Assembly (NCBI GenBank): GCA_002471015.1
Contig: DKPB01000038.1
Location: 1-64,000 of the forward strand
Origin: Stenotrophomonas sp. UBA7346
GTDB lineage: Bacteria; Pseudomonadota; Gammaproteobacteria; Xanthomonadales; Xanthomonadaceae
Direction: 5' to 3'
Length of the DNA: 64,000 bases
This document shows, in pieces, positions 41,926 through 51,199 of this stretch. The stretch's first letter is position 1. Each line of letters begins with the position of its first letter. The translations under genes and the position numbers were made by a program. The notes under the pieces are model-generated. The model worked only from the letters and a program-made list of their open reading frames with translations, did not search any database and had not been told where the DNA came from.

Positions 41926-42480
41926 ATGGGTAACCGCCTCTCCAAGATCTACACCCGCACCGGTGACGATGGCAGCACCGGCCTGGGCGATGGCAGCCGC
42001 ACCGGCAAGGACTCGCTGCGGGTCAACGCCTACGGCACCGTCGACGAGGCCAATTCGGCCATCGGCGTGCTGCTGGCGGTGGCCCTACCACAGGACGTGC
42101 GCGATCTGCTGACCACCATCCAGCACCAGCTGTTCGACCTGGGCGGCGAGCTGTGCATCCCCGGCCATGCCGCCATCCACGCCGCCGACATCGACGCCCT
42201 GGAGCAGCACCTGGACCGCTACAACGACGACCTGCCGCCGCTGAAGGATTTCATCCTGCCGGCCGGTGGCGAAGGCGCCGCACGCTGCCATCTGGCACGT
42301 ACCATCGTCCGTCGCGCCGAGCGTGAGACGGTTGCGCTGGCACGGGTCGAAGACATCCGCGCCGAGGCCGTGCGTTACCTGAACCGTCTGTCCGACCTGC
42401 TGTTCGTGCTGTCCCGCGTACTTGCCAGGGCCGGTGGCCATGGCGAAGTACTGTGGAACCACGAACGCCGCCACGGCTGA
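41926..42480 (+). CDS. ATP:cob(I)alamin adenosyltransferase, PduO type
   Basis: 184 residues. The N-terminal motif IYTRTGDDGSTGLGDGSRTG binds ATP; RRAERETVALA near residue 130 and LNRLSDLLFVLSR near the C terminus complete the PduO signature. It transfers adenosyl to the cobalt of cobalamin. Lies 14 bases after btuM, so import and activation of B12 are linked in one operon. No coenzyme B12-dependent enzyme is in the window. Confidence 0.94.
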   Translation: MGNRLSKIYTRTGDDGSTGLGDGSRTGKDSLRVNAYGTVDEANSAIGVLLAVALPQDVRDLLTTIQHQLFDLGGELCIPGHAAIHAADIDALEQHLDRYNDDLPPLKDFILPAGGEGAARCHLARTIVRRAERETVALARVEDIRAEAVRYLNRLSDLLFVLSRVLARAGGHGEVLWNHERRHG

Positions 42481-42496
42481 CCTTTCCCTTCCATAC

Positions 42497-42519
42497 GACG
42501 CCGCGCATTGCGCGGCGTC
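42497..42519 (+). terminator. Hairpin after the adenosyltransferase gene
   Basis: GACGCCGCGC-ATT-GCGCGGCGTC forms a perfect ten-base stem 16 bases after the stop. No U-tract follows (GCCGG), so termination efficiency is doubtful and read-through to the deacetylase-like gene is possible. Confidence 0.55.
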
Positions 42520-42537
42520 GCCGGTTACAGTGCGGCC

Positions 42538-43461
42538 ATGCTGGTATTCACCCACCCCGCCTGCCTTGAACATGACCCCGGTATCGACCACCCCGAGTCG
42601 CCCGAGCGTCTGCATGCCGTCATTTCCGCCCTGCGCGCCGAATTCCCGGACCAGTTGGAATGGCGCAACGCGCCGCCGGCCAAACTCGGCGAGTTGGCGC
42701 GGGTACATAGCCGCGAGCTGATCGACGCCATGCTGCAGGCGCAGACCGCGCCGCTGCGGCGCATCGACCTGGACACCTTCACCTCCCCCGGCTCGGCCAG
42801 CGCGGCCCTGCACGCGGCCGGTGCCGGCGTGGCGGCGGTGGATGCGGTGATGCTGGAAGAAGACAACAAGCATGTGTTCTGCGCGGTGCGGCCGCCCGGT
42901 CACCACGCCACCGCCGATACCGCGATGGGCTTCTGCCTGTTCAACAACATCGCCGTGGCTGCGGCTTACGCCCGTGACAAATATGGCCTGGAGCGGGTGG
43001 CCATCGTCGATTTCGACGTCCACCATGGCAACGGCACCCAGGCCATCTTTGAAACCGACCCGAAGGTTGCCTACTACAGCACCCACCAGTCCGGCCTGTT
43101 CCCGTTCTCGGGCAATATGCGCGAGCGTGGGGTCGGCAATATCTGCAACATCCTGCTGCCGCCGGGCAGTGGCGGCTTCCGTTTCCGCAATACCTGGGCC
43201 GACGAGATGCTGCCGCAGATCGAGACATTCCGGCCGCAGCTGCTGTTCATTTCGGCCGGCTTCGACGCCCATATGCGCGACCCGCAGGCCGACCTGATGG
43301 TGGAAACCGAGGATTTCGGCTGGTTGACCACCGAGCTGGTCACGCTGGCCGAGCGCCACGGCAGCGGCCGGGTGGTGTCAATGCTGGAGGGCGGCTACGA
43401 CCTGCAGGCCCTGCGCGAATGCAGCGTGGCCCATGTCCAGGCACTACTCGCAACCGGCTGA
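42538..43461 (+). CDS. Histone deacetylase-family amidohydrolase
   Basis: 307 residues, class II HDAC/acetylpolyamine amidohydrolase-like zinc enzyme. Motifs in order: HPESPERLHA near the N terminus, RPPGHHATADTAMGFCLFNN, the zinc ligands in VDFDVHHGNGTQ (about residue 158), SAGFDAHMRDP (about 240) and MLEGGYDL. Likely deacetylates a small molecule or protein lysine; bacterial substrates are usually unknown. ATG at 42538 chosen because the family sequence starts LVFTHPACLEHD. Confidence 0.9.
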   Translation: MLVFTHPACLEHDPGIDHPESPERLHAVISALRAEFPDQLEWRNAPPAKLGELARVHSRELIDAMLQAQTAPLRRIDLDTFTSPGSASAALHAAGAGVAAVDAVMLEEDNKHVFCAVRPPGHHATADTAMGFCLFNNIAVAAAYARDKYGLERVAIVDFDVHHGNGTQAIFETDPKVAYYSTHQSGLFPFSGNMRERGVGNICNILLPPGSGGFRFRNTWADEMLPQIETFRPQLLFISAGFDAHMRDPQADLMVETEDFGWLTTELVTLAERHGSGRVVSMLEGGYDLQALRECSVAHVQALLATG

Positions 43462-43472
43462 CGGATGAACCC

Positions 43473-43499
43473 CGCCCCGCTCCTTGCGGGCGTCTTCAT
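43473..43499 (+). terminator. Weak terminator after the HDAC-like gene
   Basis: CGCCCCGC-TCCTT-GCGGGCG with one bulged C, followed by TCTTCATT. The remaining 50 bases to lptD contain a TAGC-GGCCGTTTTC string that could be part of its promoter. Confidence 0.45.
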
Positions 43500-43556
43500 T
43501 GCCCCCATGCAGGTGATGCGGCAAGCTAGCGGCCGTTTTCACTGAATCCGAACCGC

Positions 43557-45932
43557 GTGCGACGAGCCCTCCGCCTGCTGCCTCTTCCCTTGGGTATTGC
43601 CATCTGCCTGCCGGCGTGGGCGGGCGAAAAGCCGGTGAACTGGGGCCTGTGCCCGGTTTCCGACTCCCTGCCCGCCTTTGATGAAGCCCCGCCGCCGGAC
43701 CCCAAGGCCACCACCCCGCGTGAGCAGCTCCCGACCGAGGTCGAGGGCAACGAGCTCAGCGGCACCAGCACCGTGCCGCAGTACCAGGGCAATGTGATCC
43801 TCAAGCGCGGTGACCAGTTCATGGGCACCGACAACCTGCGCATCGACACCGAGACTGGCAATTACATCGCCGAGGGCAACGTCCGCTATTCGGATTCCTC
43901 GATCCGGGTGGTGGCCGAACGGGCCGAGGGCAACCAGGAAACCGATTCGCACAAGATCAGCAACATCCGCTACCAGCTGGTGTCCAAGCGCGGCAATGGC
44001 GGCGCCGACTCGATCGACCTGCAGGGCTCGGTCGGTCAGATGCACCATTCCACCTACACCACCTGCGATCCCTCACAGCCGCTGTGGAAGCTGATCGCCC
44101 CGCAGATCGAGGTGGACAACGAGGAAGGTTTCGGCACTGCCCGCAATGCGGTGCTGCGGATCGGCAAGGTGCCGGTGCTGTATGCGCCCTACTTCAAGTT
44201 CCCCATCGACGACCGCCGCCAGACCGGTCTGCTGTATCCCAAGCTGAGCCTGTCCGGGCGCAACGGCTTCGACTATGGCCAGCCGATCTACTTCAATCTG
44301 GCACCGAATTTCGACGATACCCTGACCCCGCGCTACATGAGCAAGCGCGGCCTGATGCTGGAGAACGAATTCCGCTACCTGTACGGCAGCGGCCGCGGCG
44401 AGCTCAGCACCAGCTACCTGCCCAACGATTCGCTGCGCGACAAGGACCGCGGACAGGTCAGGTACCTCGGCCACCACAATCTGAACAAGAATTGGCAGGC
44501 CCGCGGCAACATCGCCTGGGTCAGTGACGAGCGCTATGTGGAGGACTTCTCCAGCCGGCTGCTGGGCATTGCCGCCTCCAACATCAAGAGCACGGCCGGG
44601 CTGTATGGCACCGGCCGCAGCTGGACGGCCGGCATCATGGCCGACCACGCCCAGCTCAGCGACTACACGTTGACCGAAAGAGCCCTGCCCTACAACCGCG
44701 AGCCGCGCCTGTTCGCCACCTGGGAGGAGGACTTCGGCCGCTGGTTCGAGGCTGGCGTTTCTGCCGATGTGGTGCGTTTCACCCATGACGACGTGCACGG
44801 CAAGGTGATCGATGCCGACGGGGAGTATGTCCGCGACGGCACGGTCACCGAAATGCCAGGCGGCTCGCGCCTGGACATCAAACCCTACATTTCCATGCCA
44901 CTGGGAGGCGCCTCCTGGTACATCACGCCGACCCTGGCTTGGCGCTATACCGCGTATCAACTGGACAGCAAGCTGGCCGACACGCTGGGCGGCGACCGCA
45001 CCCCCACCCGCAGTCTTCCGATCACCACCATCGATGCCGGCCTGTTCTTTGATCGCGATACCAGCATCAAGGGCAAGTCCTACCTGCAGACCCTGGAACC
45101 GCGCATGTTCTATCTGAACACGCCGTACCGCGACCAGTCCGGTCTGCCGCTGTTCGACACCCGTGCTTTCACCTTCAGCTGGGGCCAGCTGTTCCGCGAC
45201 TCGCGCTACACCGGTGCGGACCGCCAGAACGACGCCAACCAGCTGACCACGGCACTGACCACGCGCCTGATACGGCAGGAAGACGGCCGCGAAAAGCTGT
45301 CGGCCAGCCTCGGCCAGATCACCTATTTCGAAGACTCGCTGGTCAGCCTCAACAAGAATGAAGCACCGGTGGAGCAAGGCAAGTCCGCCTGGGTGGCCGA
45401 CGTCAACTGGGCCATTACCGACCGTTGGACGCTGGGTTCCACTTACCAATGGAATCCCAAGTACCGCAAGGAGGACCTGGCCACCATCCGCGCCCGCTAC
45501 CTGATGCCGCAGGATGGCGTGGTCAATCTGGCCTACCGTTACCGGCGCAATCCGAGCAACGGCCGCGACCAGCTTGAGCAGGCCGATCTGTCCTTCCTGT
45601 ACCCGATCAATCCGCGCTGGAGCGTGGTGGGCCGCTACTACTACTCGATCATGGACCGCAAACCACTGGAAATCATCGGTGGTGTGCAGTGGGACAGCTG
45701 CTGCCTGACCGTGCGCGCGCTGGCCCGCCGCTATGTGCGCAACCGCGACGGCGACCTGAACAACTCCTTCCAGGTCGAGTTCGAACTCAAGGGCCTGAGC
45801 TCCTTCGGCCAGGACACGGACCGCACCTTGCGCCGTGCTATTCTCGGCTACAACCGCGACGACCTGTACCTCGTTCCCCCGAGCAATATCGAGGCGAACG
45901 AAGACGACTACGATCCCAACCTGATTCCATGA
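43557..45932 (+). CDS. lptD: LPS-assembly protein LptD
   Basis: 791 residues from a GTG. Signal peptide LRLLPLPLGIAICLPAWA, an OstA beta-jellyroll domain (PQYQGNVILKRGDQFMGTDN ... YIAEGNVRYSDSSIRVVAER) and a large beta-barrel. The four cysteines needed for the inter-domain disulfides are visible: GLCPVSD near residue 32, TTCDPSQP near 178 and the adjacent pair in WDSCCLTVRA near 722. With LptE it inserts LPS into the outer leaflet. First gene of the conserved lptD-surA-pdxA-rsmA-apaG-apaH operon. Confidence 0.95.
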   Translation: MRRALRLLPLPLGIAICLPAWAGEKPVNWGLCPVSDSLPAFDEAPPPDPKATTPREQLPTEVEGNELSGTSTVPQYQGNVILKRGDQFMGTDNLRIDTETGNYIAEGNVRYSDSSIRVVAERAEGNQETDSHKISNIRYQLVSKRGNGGADSIDLQGSVGQMHHSTYTTCDPSQPLWKLIAPQIEVDNEEGFGTARNAVLRIGKVPVLYAPYFKFPIDDRRQTGLLYPKLSLSGRNGFDYGQPIYFNLAPNFDDTLTPRYMSKRGLMLENEFRYLYGSGRGELSTSYLPNDSLRDKDRGQVRYLGHHNLNKNWQARGNIAWVSDERYVEDFSSRLLGIAASNIKSTAGLYGTGRSWTAGIMADHAQLSDYTLTERALPYNREPRLFATWEEDFGRWFEAGVSADVVRFTHDDVHGKVIDADGEYVRDGTVTEMPGGSRLDIKPYISMPLGGASWYITPTLAWRYTAYQLDSKLADTLGGDRTPTRSLPITTIDAGLFFDRDTSIKGKSYLQTLEPRMFYLNTPYRDQSGLPLFDTRAFTFSWGQLFRDSRYTGADRQNDANQLTTALTTRLIRQEDGREKLSASLGQITYFEDSLVSLNKNEAPVEQGKSAWVADVNWAITDRWTLGSTYQWNPKYRKEDLATIRARYLMPQDGVVNLAYRYRRNPSNGRDQLEQADLSFLYPINPRWSVVGRYYYSIMDRKPLEIIGGVQWDSCCLTVRALARRYVRNRDGDLNNSFQVEFELKGLSSFGQDTDRTLRRAILGYNRDDLYLVPPSNIEANEDDYDPNLIP

Positions 45933-47290
45933 CCAAGACCCTTCCCGCTGTCCTCGCCACCCTGCTGGCGTTTTCCGCTGCTGCCACCCCGGCCTTTGCC
46001 CAGCAGAGCCAGCCGCTGGACCGCATCGCCGCCATCGTCGATGAGGACGTGATCCTGCAGAGCGAGCTGGAGCGCGCGGTCAACAACATCAAGGCCCAGT
46101 ACGCCGGTCGTGAAGGCCAGCTGCCGCCGCAGTCCGTGCTGGAGCGGCAGGTGCTCGAGCGCCTGGTGCTGGTCAAGCTGCAGGTCGCCCGCGCCGACGG
46201 CAGCGGCATCCGCGTCAGCGACGAAGAACTCAACCACGCCATCGGCAGCATTGCCCAGCAGAACGGTACCAATGTCGATGGCCTGCGCCAGCGCCTGGCC
46301 CAGGACGGCATTGGTTTCTCCGACTTCCGCAACTCGGTGCGCGAGGAAATCATCACCCAGCGCCTGCGCCAGAGCTTTGCGCAAAGTCGCATCAGCGTCA
46401 GCGAAGGCGAGGTTGACGCCGCCTTGGCCCAGCAGAGCAGTGGCGGCGCCCAGTACCACCTGGCGCACATCCTGATTGCACTGCCCGATGGCGCAAGCGC
46501 CGAGCAGATCGCCACGGGCCAGAGCAAGGTGGATGGCGTCAAGGGCTTGCTGGACAAGGGCGAGCTGGACTTCGCCGCGGCCGCCGTCCGTTACTCGGAC
46601 AGCCCCAATGCGCTGGAAGGTGGCGACCTGGGCTGGCGCAGCGCCGACGAAATCCCCAACGCGTTCTCCAACCAGATCAAGGCCATGAAGGCGGGTGACG
46701 TGCTCGGCCCGATCCGCGGCCCGAGCGGCTTCCAGCTGCTCAAGCTGGTGGAAGTACGTGACGCCGGTGCCGGTGACGGCGATGGCCAGAAGGTCACCGA
46801 ATACCACGCCCGCCACATCCTGGTGCGCATCACCGACGAGGTGGACGAGGCGGCTGCCAAGGCCAAAATCGACACCCTGCGTGCACGTATCGCAGGCGGC
46901 GCCGACTTCCAGACCGTGGCCAAGGAGTCGTCCGACGACGCCAACAGCCGTGGCCAGGGCGGTGACCTGGGCTGGTTCCCGGCCGACGCCTTCGGCCCGG
47001 ACTTCGGCAAGCAGGTCGAAAGCCTCGCCGACAACGGCGTGGGCACCCCGTTCCGCACCGATGCCGGCTGGCATATCGTGCAGCGCGTGGGCAGCCGCCA
47101 GACCGACGTCAGCGACAACAACAAGCGCGCCCAGATCCGTGAGCAGATCGGCCGCCGCAAGCTGGACGACGAGTACAACCGCTTCCTGCAGGAGCTGCGC
47201 GGCGAAGCCTATGTCAGCTTCCGCAGCGGCGACCGTGCCGAGGGCAATGCCGATACGGCAACCACGCCCGCAGAACCCGCCAAGCCCTGA
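45929..47290 (+). CDS. surA: Periplasmic chaperone and peptidyl-prolyl isomerase SurA
   Basis: 453 residues. Signal peptide TLPAVLATLLAFSAAATPAF; N-terminal chaperone domain (RIAAIVDEDVILQSELERAV); two parvulin domains, the first about 175-275 (YHLAHILIALPDGASAEQIA ... GGDLGWRSADEIPNAF), the second about 290-385 (YHARHILVRITDEVDEAAAK ... GGDLGWFPADAF); C-terminal helix. It chaperones outer-membrane proteins including LptD, whose gene it overlaps by four bases (ATGA). Confidence 0.96.
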   Translation: MTKTLPAVLATLLAFSAAATPAFAQQSQPLDRIAAIVDEDVILQSELERAVNNIKAQYAGREGQLPPQSVLERQVLERLVLVKLQVARADGSGIRVSDEELNHAIGSIAQQNGTNVDGLRQRLAQDGIGFSDFRNSVREEIITQRLRQSFAQSRISVSEGEVDAALAQQSSGGAQYHLAHILIALPDGASAEQIATGQSKVDGVKGLLDKGELDFAAAAVRYSDSPNALEGGDLGWRSADEIPNAFSNQIKAMKAGDVLGPIRGPSGFQLLKLVEVRDAGAGDGDGQKVTEYHARHILVRITDEVDEAAAKAKIDTLRARIAGGADFQTVAKESSDDANSRGQGGDLGWFPADAFGPDFGKQVESLADNGVGTPFRTDAGWHIVQRVGSRQTDVSDNNKRAQIREQIGRRKLDDEYNRFLQELRGEAYVSFRSGDRAEGNADTATTPAEPAKP

Positions 47291-47293
47291 CCG

Positions 47294-48274
47294 ATGATTC
47301 CCCAGCTCGCTCTGGTCCCGGGCGAGCCCTCCGGGATCGGCCCGGAACTTTGCATCCGCCTTGCCCAACAGCCGCGCAGTGACTGCCGGCTGTTGGCGTT
47401 TGCGGACCCGGATACCCTGCAGGCCGCCGCGCGGGCGTTGAACCTGCCCCTGCAACTGTTGCCCGAGCACGCCGACGCCCAGCGCCCCGGCGACCTGCGC
47501 CTGCGTGAAGTCCGCAACGCCACCCCCGCGCAGTTCGGCCAGGCCAACCCGCGCAATGCCCGCGCGGTGATCGACGCCCTGCTCGGCGCCGGCCAGGCCT
47601 GCCTGGGCGGCAGCCTCGACGGCGTGGTCACCGGCCCGGTGCACAAGGCGGTGATCAACCAGGGCGGCATCGCCTACAGCGGCACCACCGAGCTGCTGGC
47701 CCAACAGGCCGGCGTGGAAGTGGTGATGATGCTGGCCAACGACATCGTGCGCGTGGCCCTGGCCACCACCCACCTGCCGCTGCGCGACGTCGCCGACGCC
47801 ATCAGCGCCGACAGCCTGGACAAGGTCATCCGTACCACCCACGCCGCCCTGCGCCGCGACTTCGGCCTGTCCGCACCGCGCATCGCCGTGCTCGGCCTGA
47901 ACCCGCATGCCGGCGAAGACGGTCACCTGGGCCGCGAAGAACTGGACCTGATCATCCCGCTCCTGGAACAGCTGCGCACCGAAGGGATGCAGCTGATCGG
48001 CCCACTGCCGGCCGATACCGCCTTCCTGCCGGCCAAGCTGGCCGGTTTCGACACGGTGCTGGCGATGTACCACGACCAGGGCCTGCCGGTGCTCAAGTAC
48101 AGCGGCTTCGAGCAGGCCACCAACATCACCCTGGGCCTGCCCTACCCGCGCGTGGCGGTCGACCATGGCACCGCCCTGGACCTCGCCGGCAAGGGCGTGG
48201 CCGATCCCTCCAGCCTGTTTGCCGCCACCGAGCTGTGCGCCCGGCTGGCTGCTCAACGTAAAATCACCGCATGA
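47294..48274 (+). CDS. pdxA: 4-hydroxythreonine-4-phosphate dehydrogenase
   Basis: 326 residues. Oxidises 4-phosphohydroxy-L-threonine in pyridoxal phosphate synthesis. LVPGEPSGIGPELCIRLAQQ at the N terminus (G-D-P-A-G-I-G in other species, here G-E-P-S-G-I-G), TGPVHKAVINQGG near residue 115 and metal-ligand His in AMYHDQGLPVLKY near 255. Its start follows the surA stop by three bases. Confidence 0.95.
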   Translation: MIPQLALVPGEPSGIGPELCIRLAQQPRSDCRLLAFADPDTLQAAARALNLPLQLLPEHADAQRPGDLRLREVRNATPAQFGQANPRNARAVIDALLGAGQACLGGSLDGVVTGPVHKAVINQGGIAYSGTTELLAQQAGVEVVMMLANDIVRVALATTHLPLRDVADAISADSLDKVIRTTHAALRRDFGLSAPRIAVLGLNPHAGEDGHLGREELDLIIPLLEQLRTEGMQLIGPLPADTAFLPAKLAGFDTVLAMYHDQGLPVLKYSGFEQATNITLGLPYPRVAVDHGTALDLAGKGVADPSSLFAATELCARLAAQRKITA

Positions 48275-49077
48275 ATTCAGATCATTCCCCGCGCAGCGGC
48301 TTCACTGCCCCGGCCAAGAAACAGCTGGGCCAGCACTTCCTGGCGGACAAGCACTACGTCGAAAAGATCGTCATGGCGGTCAACCCGAAGGACGGCGACC
48401 GCCTGGTCGAGATCGGCCCGGGCCAGGGCGCGATCACCTTCCCGCTGCTGCGCCGCCACCCCAGGCTGACCGTCATCGAGTTCGACCGTGACCTGATCGT
48501 GCCCTTGACCGAGGCCGCCGCGCCGCTGGGCGAGCTGACCATCGTCCATAGCGACGTGCTGCGGGTGGATTTCACCGAGTTGGCTGCAGGTGACAAGATC
48601 CGCCTGGTCGGCAACCTGCCGTACAACATCTCCTCACCGATCCTGTTCCATGCGCTGGACCATGCCCCCGCAATCTCGGACATGACCTTCATGCTGCAGA
48701 AGGAAGTGGTCGACCGCATGGCGGCCGGCCCCGGCAGCAAGGTCTACGGCCGCCTGAGCGTGATGCTGCAGGCCTGGTGCGAAGTGACGTCGCTGTTCGT
48801 GGTGCCGCCGGGTGCGTTCCGGCCGCCGCCGAAGGTGGATTCAGCAGTTGCCCGGCTGGTGCCGCGCGACCCTGCCAGCGTGGGCATCGATGATCCCAAA
48901 CGCTTTGCCGAGGTGGTCAAGGCCGCCTTCGGCCAGCGCCGTAAAACCCTGCGCAACGCACTCAATGGCGTCATTGATCAGACGCAGTTCGAGGCCGCGG
49001 GGGTGCGCAGCGATGCCCGTGCCGAGCAGCTGGACGTGGCCGATTTCATCCGCCTGGCCAACGTACCGCACACCTGA
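48271..49077 (+). CDS. rsmA: 16S rRNA (adenine1518-N6/adenine1519-N6)-dimethyltransferase
   Basis: 268 residues. Opens with KKQLGQHFLADKHYVEKIV; AdoMet motif VEIGPGQGAITFPLLR; catalytic NLPYNISSPILFH near residue 115. Dimethylates two adjacent adenines in helix 45 of 16S rRNA; loss gives kasugamycin resistance. Overlaps the pdxA stop (ATGA). Confidence 0.96.
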   Translation: MNSDHSPRSGFTAPAKKQLGQHFLADKHYVEKIVMAVNPKDGDRLVEIGPGQGAITFPLLRRHPRLTVIEFDRDLIVPLTEAAAPLGELTIVHSDVLRVDFTELAAGDKIRLVGNLPYNISSPILFHALDHAPAISDMTFMLQKEVVDRMAAGPGSKVYGRLSVMLQAWCEVTSLFVVPPGAFRPPPKVDSAVARLVPRDPASVGIDDPKRFAEVVKAAFGQRRKTLRNALNGVIDQTQFEAAGVRSDARAEQLDVADFIRLANVPHT

Positions 49078-49125
49078 GCGCGCATCCACGCGCCCCGCTC
49101 ACCTGCTTTTGCTTACACTCCCCCC

Positions 49126-49509
49126 ATGGAAGACACCCGCCACTATGCGATCGAGATCGAGGTCTCGCCTCGGTTCATCGACGACCAGTCGGCCCCTGAA
49201 GACGGCCGCTTTGCGTTCGCCTACACGATCCGCATCCACAACCGTGGCACCGTCCCGGCCCGCCTGATCAGCCGCCATTGGCGCATCACCGACGGCGAAG
49301 GCCGGGTCGAGCACGTCGATGGTGAGGGCGTGGTCGGCGAGCAACCGCGGCTGCGCCCCGGCGAGGAGTTCCGCTACACCTCCGGGGTGATGCTGGGCAC
49401 CGAGCACGGCACCATGCAGGGTCATTACGACATGCTCGCCGACGACGGCACCGAGTTCGCCGCGCCCATCGCGCCCTTCGTTCTCACCATTCCCAGGACG
49501 CTGCACTGA
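49126..49509 (+). CDS. apaG: ApaG domain protein (Co2+/Mg2+ efflux-associated)
   Basis: 127 residues, a fibronectin III-like beta sandwich. VSPRFIDDQSAPEDGRFAFA, then YTIRIHNRGTVPARLISRHW and RPGEEFRYTSGVMLGTEHGT are the family signature. The biochemical role is unsettled. The 48-base gap after rsmA contains TACACT at 49114-49119, which could be a -10. The stop overlaps the next ATG (TGATG). Confidence 0.94.
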   Translation: MEDTRHYAIEIEVSPRFIDDQSAPEDGRFAFAYTIRIHNRGTVPARLISRHWRITDGEGRVEHVDGEGVVGEQPRLRPGEEFRYTSGVMLGTEHGTMQGHYDMLADDGTEFAAPIAPFVLTIPRTLH

Positions 49510-50546
49510 TGGCCACCTGGGCAATCGGCGACCTGCAGGGCTGTTACGACGTCACCCAGCGCCTGCTGGAGAAGATCAACTTCGACCCCGCGGCGGACAA
49601 GCTGTGGTTTGCCGGCGATCTGGTCAACCGTGGCGGGCAGTCGCTGGAAACCCTGCGGCTGGTGCATTCGCTGCGCGAGCACAGCGTCATCGTGCTCGGC
49701 AACCACGACCTGTCACTGCTGGCCATCGGTGCCCGCAGCGAGGAGGAGCAGCGCAAGGTCAACCCCGACCTGCAGCGCATCGTGCTGGCCGAGGACCGCG
49801 ACGTGTTGCTGGACTGGCTGCGCCTGCAGAAACTGGCCCACGTGGACCGCGAGCTGGGCTGGATGATGTTCCATGCCGGTTTGGCACCGAAGTGGACCGT
49901 TGCGCTGGCCGAAAAACATGCTCGCGAGGTGGAGCAGCAGCTGCACGGCAATGGCTACCGCAAGCTGTTCCGCAACATGTACGGCGACAAGCCGGCATGG
50001 TCGCCGGGCCTGAGCGGCTATGACCGTTCGCGCGCCATCATAAACATCTTCACCCGCATGCGTTACTGCACCCCCAGCGGGCGCATCGGCATGGACGACA
50101 AGGGCACCCCGGGCACCCAGCCGCAGGGCATGTACCCGTGGTTCGAAGTGCCGGGGCGGGTCGAACGCGAACTGAAGATGGTCTGCGGCCACTGGTCGGC
50201 GCTGGGTTTGACCATCACCCAGGGCGTGCACGCCATCGACACCGGCGCGGTCTGGGGCGGCAAACTCACCGCGTTGCAGCTGGACAGCGAGGACCTGCGC
50301 ATCGTGCAGGTGCCGGGCCGTGATGTGCCAGCACCGGTGCCGGGCCAGCACCCGCCGCGCAAGCCGCGCGTGGAAGCCAAGCCGGAAGCCAAGCCCGAGG
50401 CCAAATCCGAAACGCGCAGCGAAACGCCCCGCCCCGAGCGCAGCGGTGAACAGCGCCGCCGGCCGCGCCGCCATCGGCCGCGTGGGCGCAACGGCAACGG
50501 CAGCAACAGCACGCCTACGCCGGACAACAACGGACCGGCTGCATGA
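49509..50546 (+). CDS. apaH: Symmetrical bis(5'-nucleosyl)-tetraphosphatase with extended basic tail
   Basis: 345 residues; E. coli ApaH has 280. It splits Ap4A into two ADP. Metallophosphatase motifs: GDLQGC (Gln in place of the His of E. coli GDVHGC, a variant seen in related genera), AGDLVNRGG, LGNHDLSLL near residue 63, HAGLAP near 122 and GHWSALG near 227. Residues 271-345 are an added low-complexity tail with KPEAKPEAKSETRSE and RRRPRRHRPRGRNGNG, strongly basic and Pro-rich, probably disordered and suited to nucleic-acid binding. Stop overlaps the following lipoprotein start. Confidence 0.92.
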   Translation: MATWAIGDLQGCYDVTQRLLEKINFDPAADKLWFAGDLVNRGGQSLETLRLVHSLREHSVIVLGNHDLSLLAIGARSEEEQRKVNPDLQRIVLAEDRDVLLDWLRLQKLAHVDRELGWMMFHAGLAPKWTVALAEKHAREVEQQLHGNGYRKLFRNMYGDKPAWSPGLSGYDRSRAIINIFTRMRYCTPSGRIGMDDKGTPGTQPQGMYPWFEVPGRVERELKMVCGHWSALGLTITQGVHAIDTGAVWGGKLTALQLDSEDLRIVQVPGRDVPAPVPGQHPPRKPRVEAKPEAKPEAKSETRSETPRPERSGEQRRRPRRHRPRGRNGNGSNSTPTPDNNGPAA

Positions 50547-51199
50547 GGCCTTGGCCATCAGCGTTGGTGCTGATGGTCATCGCAGTGCTTGCCGGCTGTC
50601 GTCCGCAGACGGATGACACGCAGACCAGCCCGCCGTCGCAGGCAGCAACCGAATCCACGCCTGCTGCAACTTCGCCCCCGCTGGTGGCAGCTGCACGGGC
50701 GCAGATCGGGGTCACCACCCGCTACGATCCGGCCTATTTCTCACTCAGCTATCCCGGCGGCGACCCGCCAGCGGATCGTGGCGTCTGCACCGACGTGGTG
50801 ATCCGCGCCCTGCGCACGCAAGGTGTTGACCTGCAGCAGCGCATCAATGACGACATGCGCGCTGATTTCGCTGCCTATCCCCGATTATGGGGGCTATCGC
50901 GACCGGATCGGAACATCGATCACCGCCGCGTGCCCAACCAGATGCGCTGGTTCCAGCGCCAGGGCTGGCAACTGCCAATCAGCGCACTTGCCAATGACTA
51001 TGCTGCCGGTGACATCGTGGCGTGGCGACTCAACGGAAGTGGCCTGCTGCACGTGGGCATCGTCTCGGATCGACGATTGGGCGATGGCACCCCACTGGTC
51101 CTGCACAACATTGCGCAGGGCACGCAGGAGCAGGATCTGCTGTTCCGGCACACGATCATCGGGCACTACCGGATGCAGCAGGCAGGTTCTGCCCGCTAG
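50543..51199 (+). CDS. DUF1287 lipoprotein, NlpC/P60-like fold predicted
   Basis: 218 residues. Signal peptide ends in lipobox LAGC, so Cys19 is lipidated. A Thr/Pro/Ser/Ala linker follows, then the DUF1287 domain: ARAQIGVTTRYDPAYFSLSY, PGGDPPADRGVCTDVVIRAL with candidate nucleophile Cys82, and DIVAWRLNGSGLLHVGIVSD with candidate His170. The Cys-His layout recalls NlpC/P60 cysteine peptidases, so a cell-wall hydrolase is possible; that is inference. Overlaps apaH by four bases (ATGA), hence last gene of the lptD operon. Confidence 0.85.
   Translation: MRPWPSALVLMVIAVLAGCRPQTDDTQTSPPSQAATESTPAATSPPLVAAARAQIGVTTRYDPAYFSLSYPGGDPPADRGVCTDVVIRALRTQGVDLQQRINDDMRADFAAYPRLWGLSRPDRNIDHRRVPNQMRWFQRQGWQLPISALANDYAAGDIVAWRLNGSGLLHVGIVSDRRLGDGTPLVLHNIAQGTQEQDLLFRHTIIGHYRMQQAGSAR

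Noticed and set aside
45908..48256. 780-codon minus-strand frame opposite surA and pdxA
   Set aside because: Antisense to two certain genes, composition typical of a shadow frame (Val/Gly/Gln/His rich), no start context.
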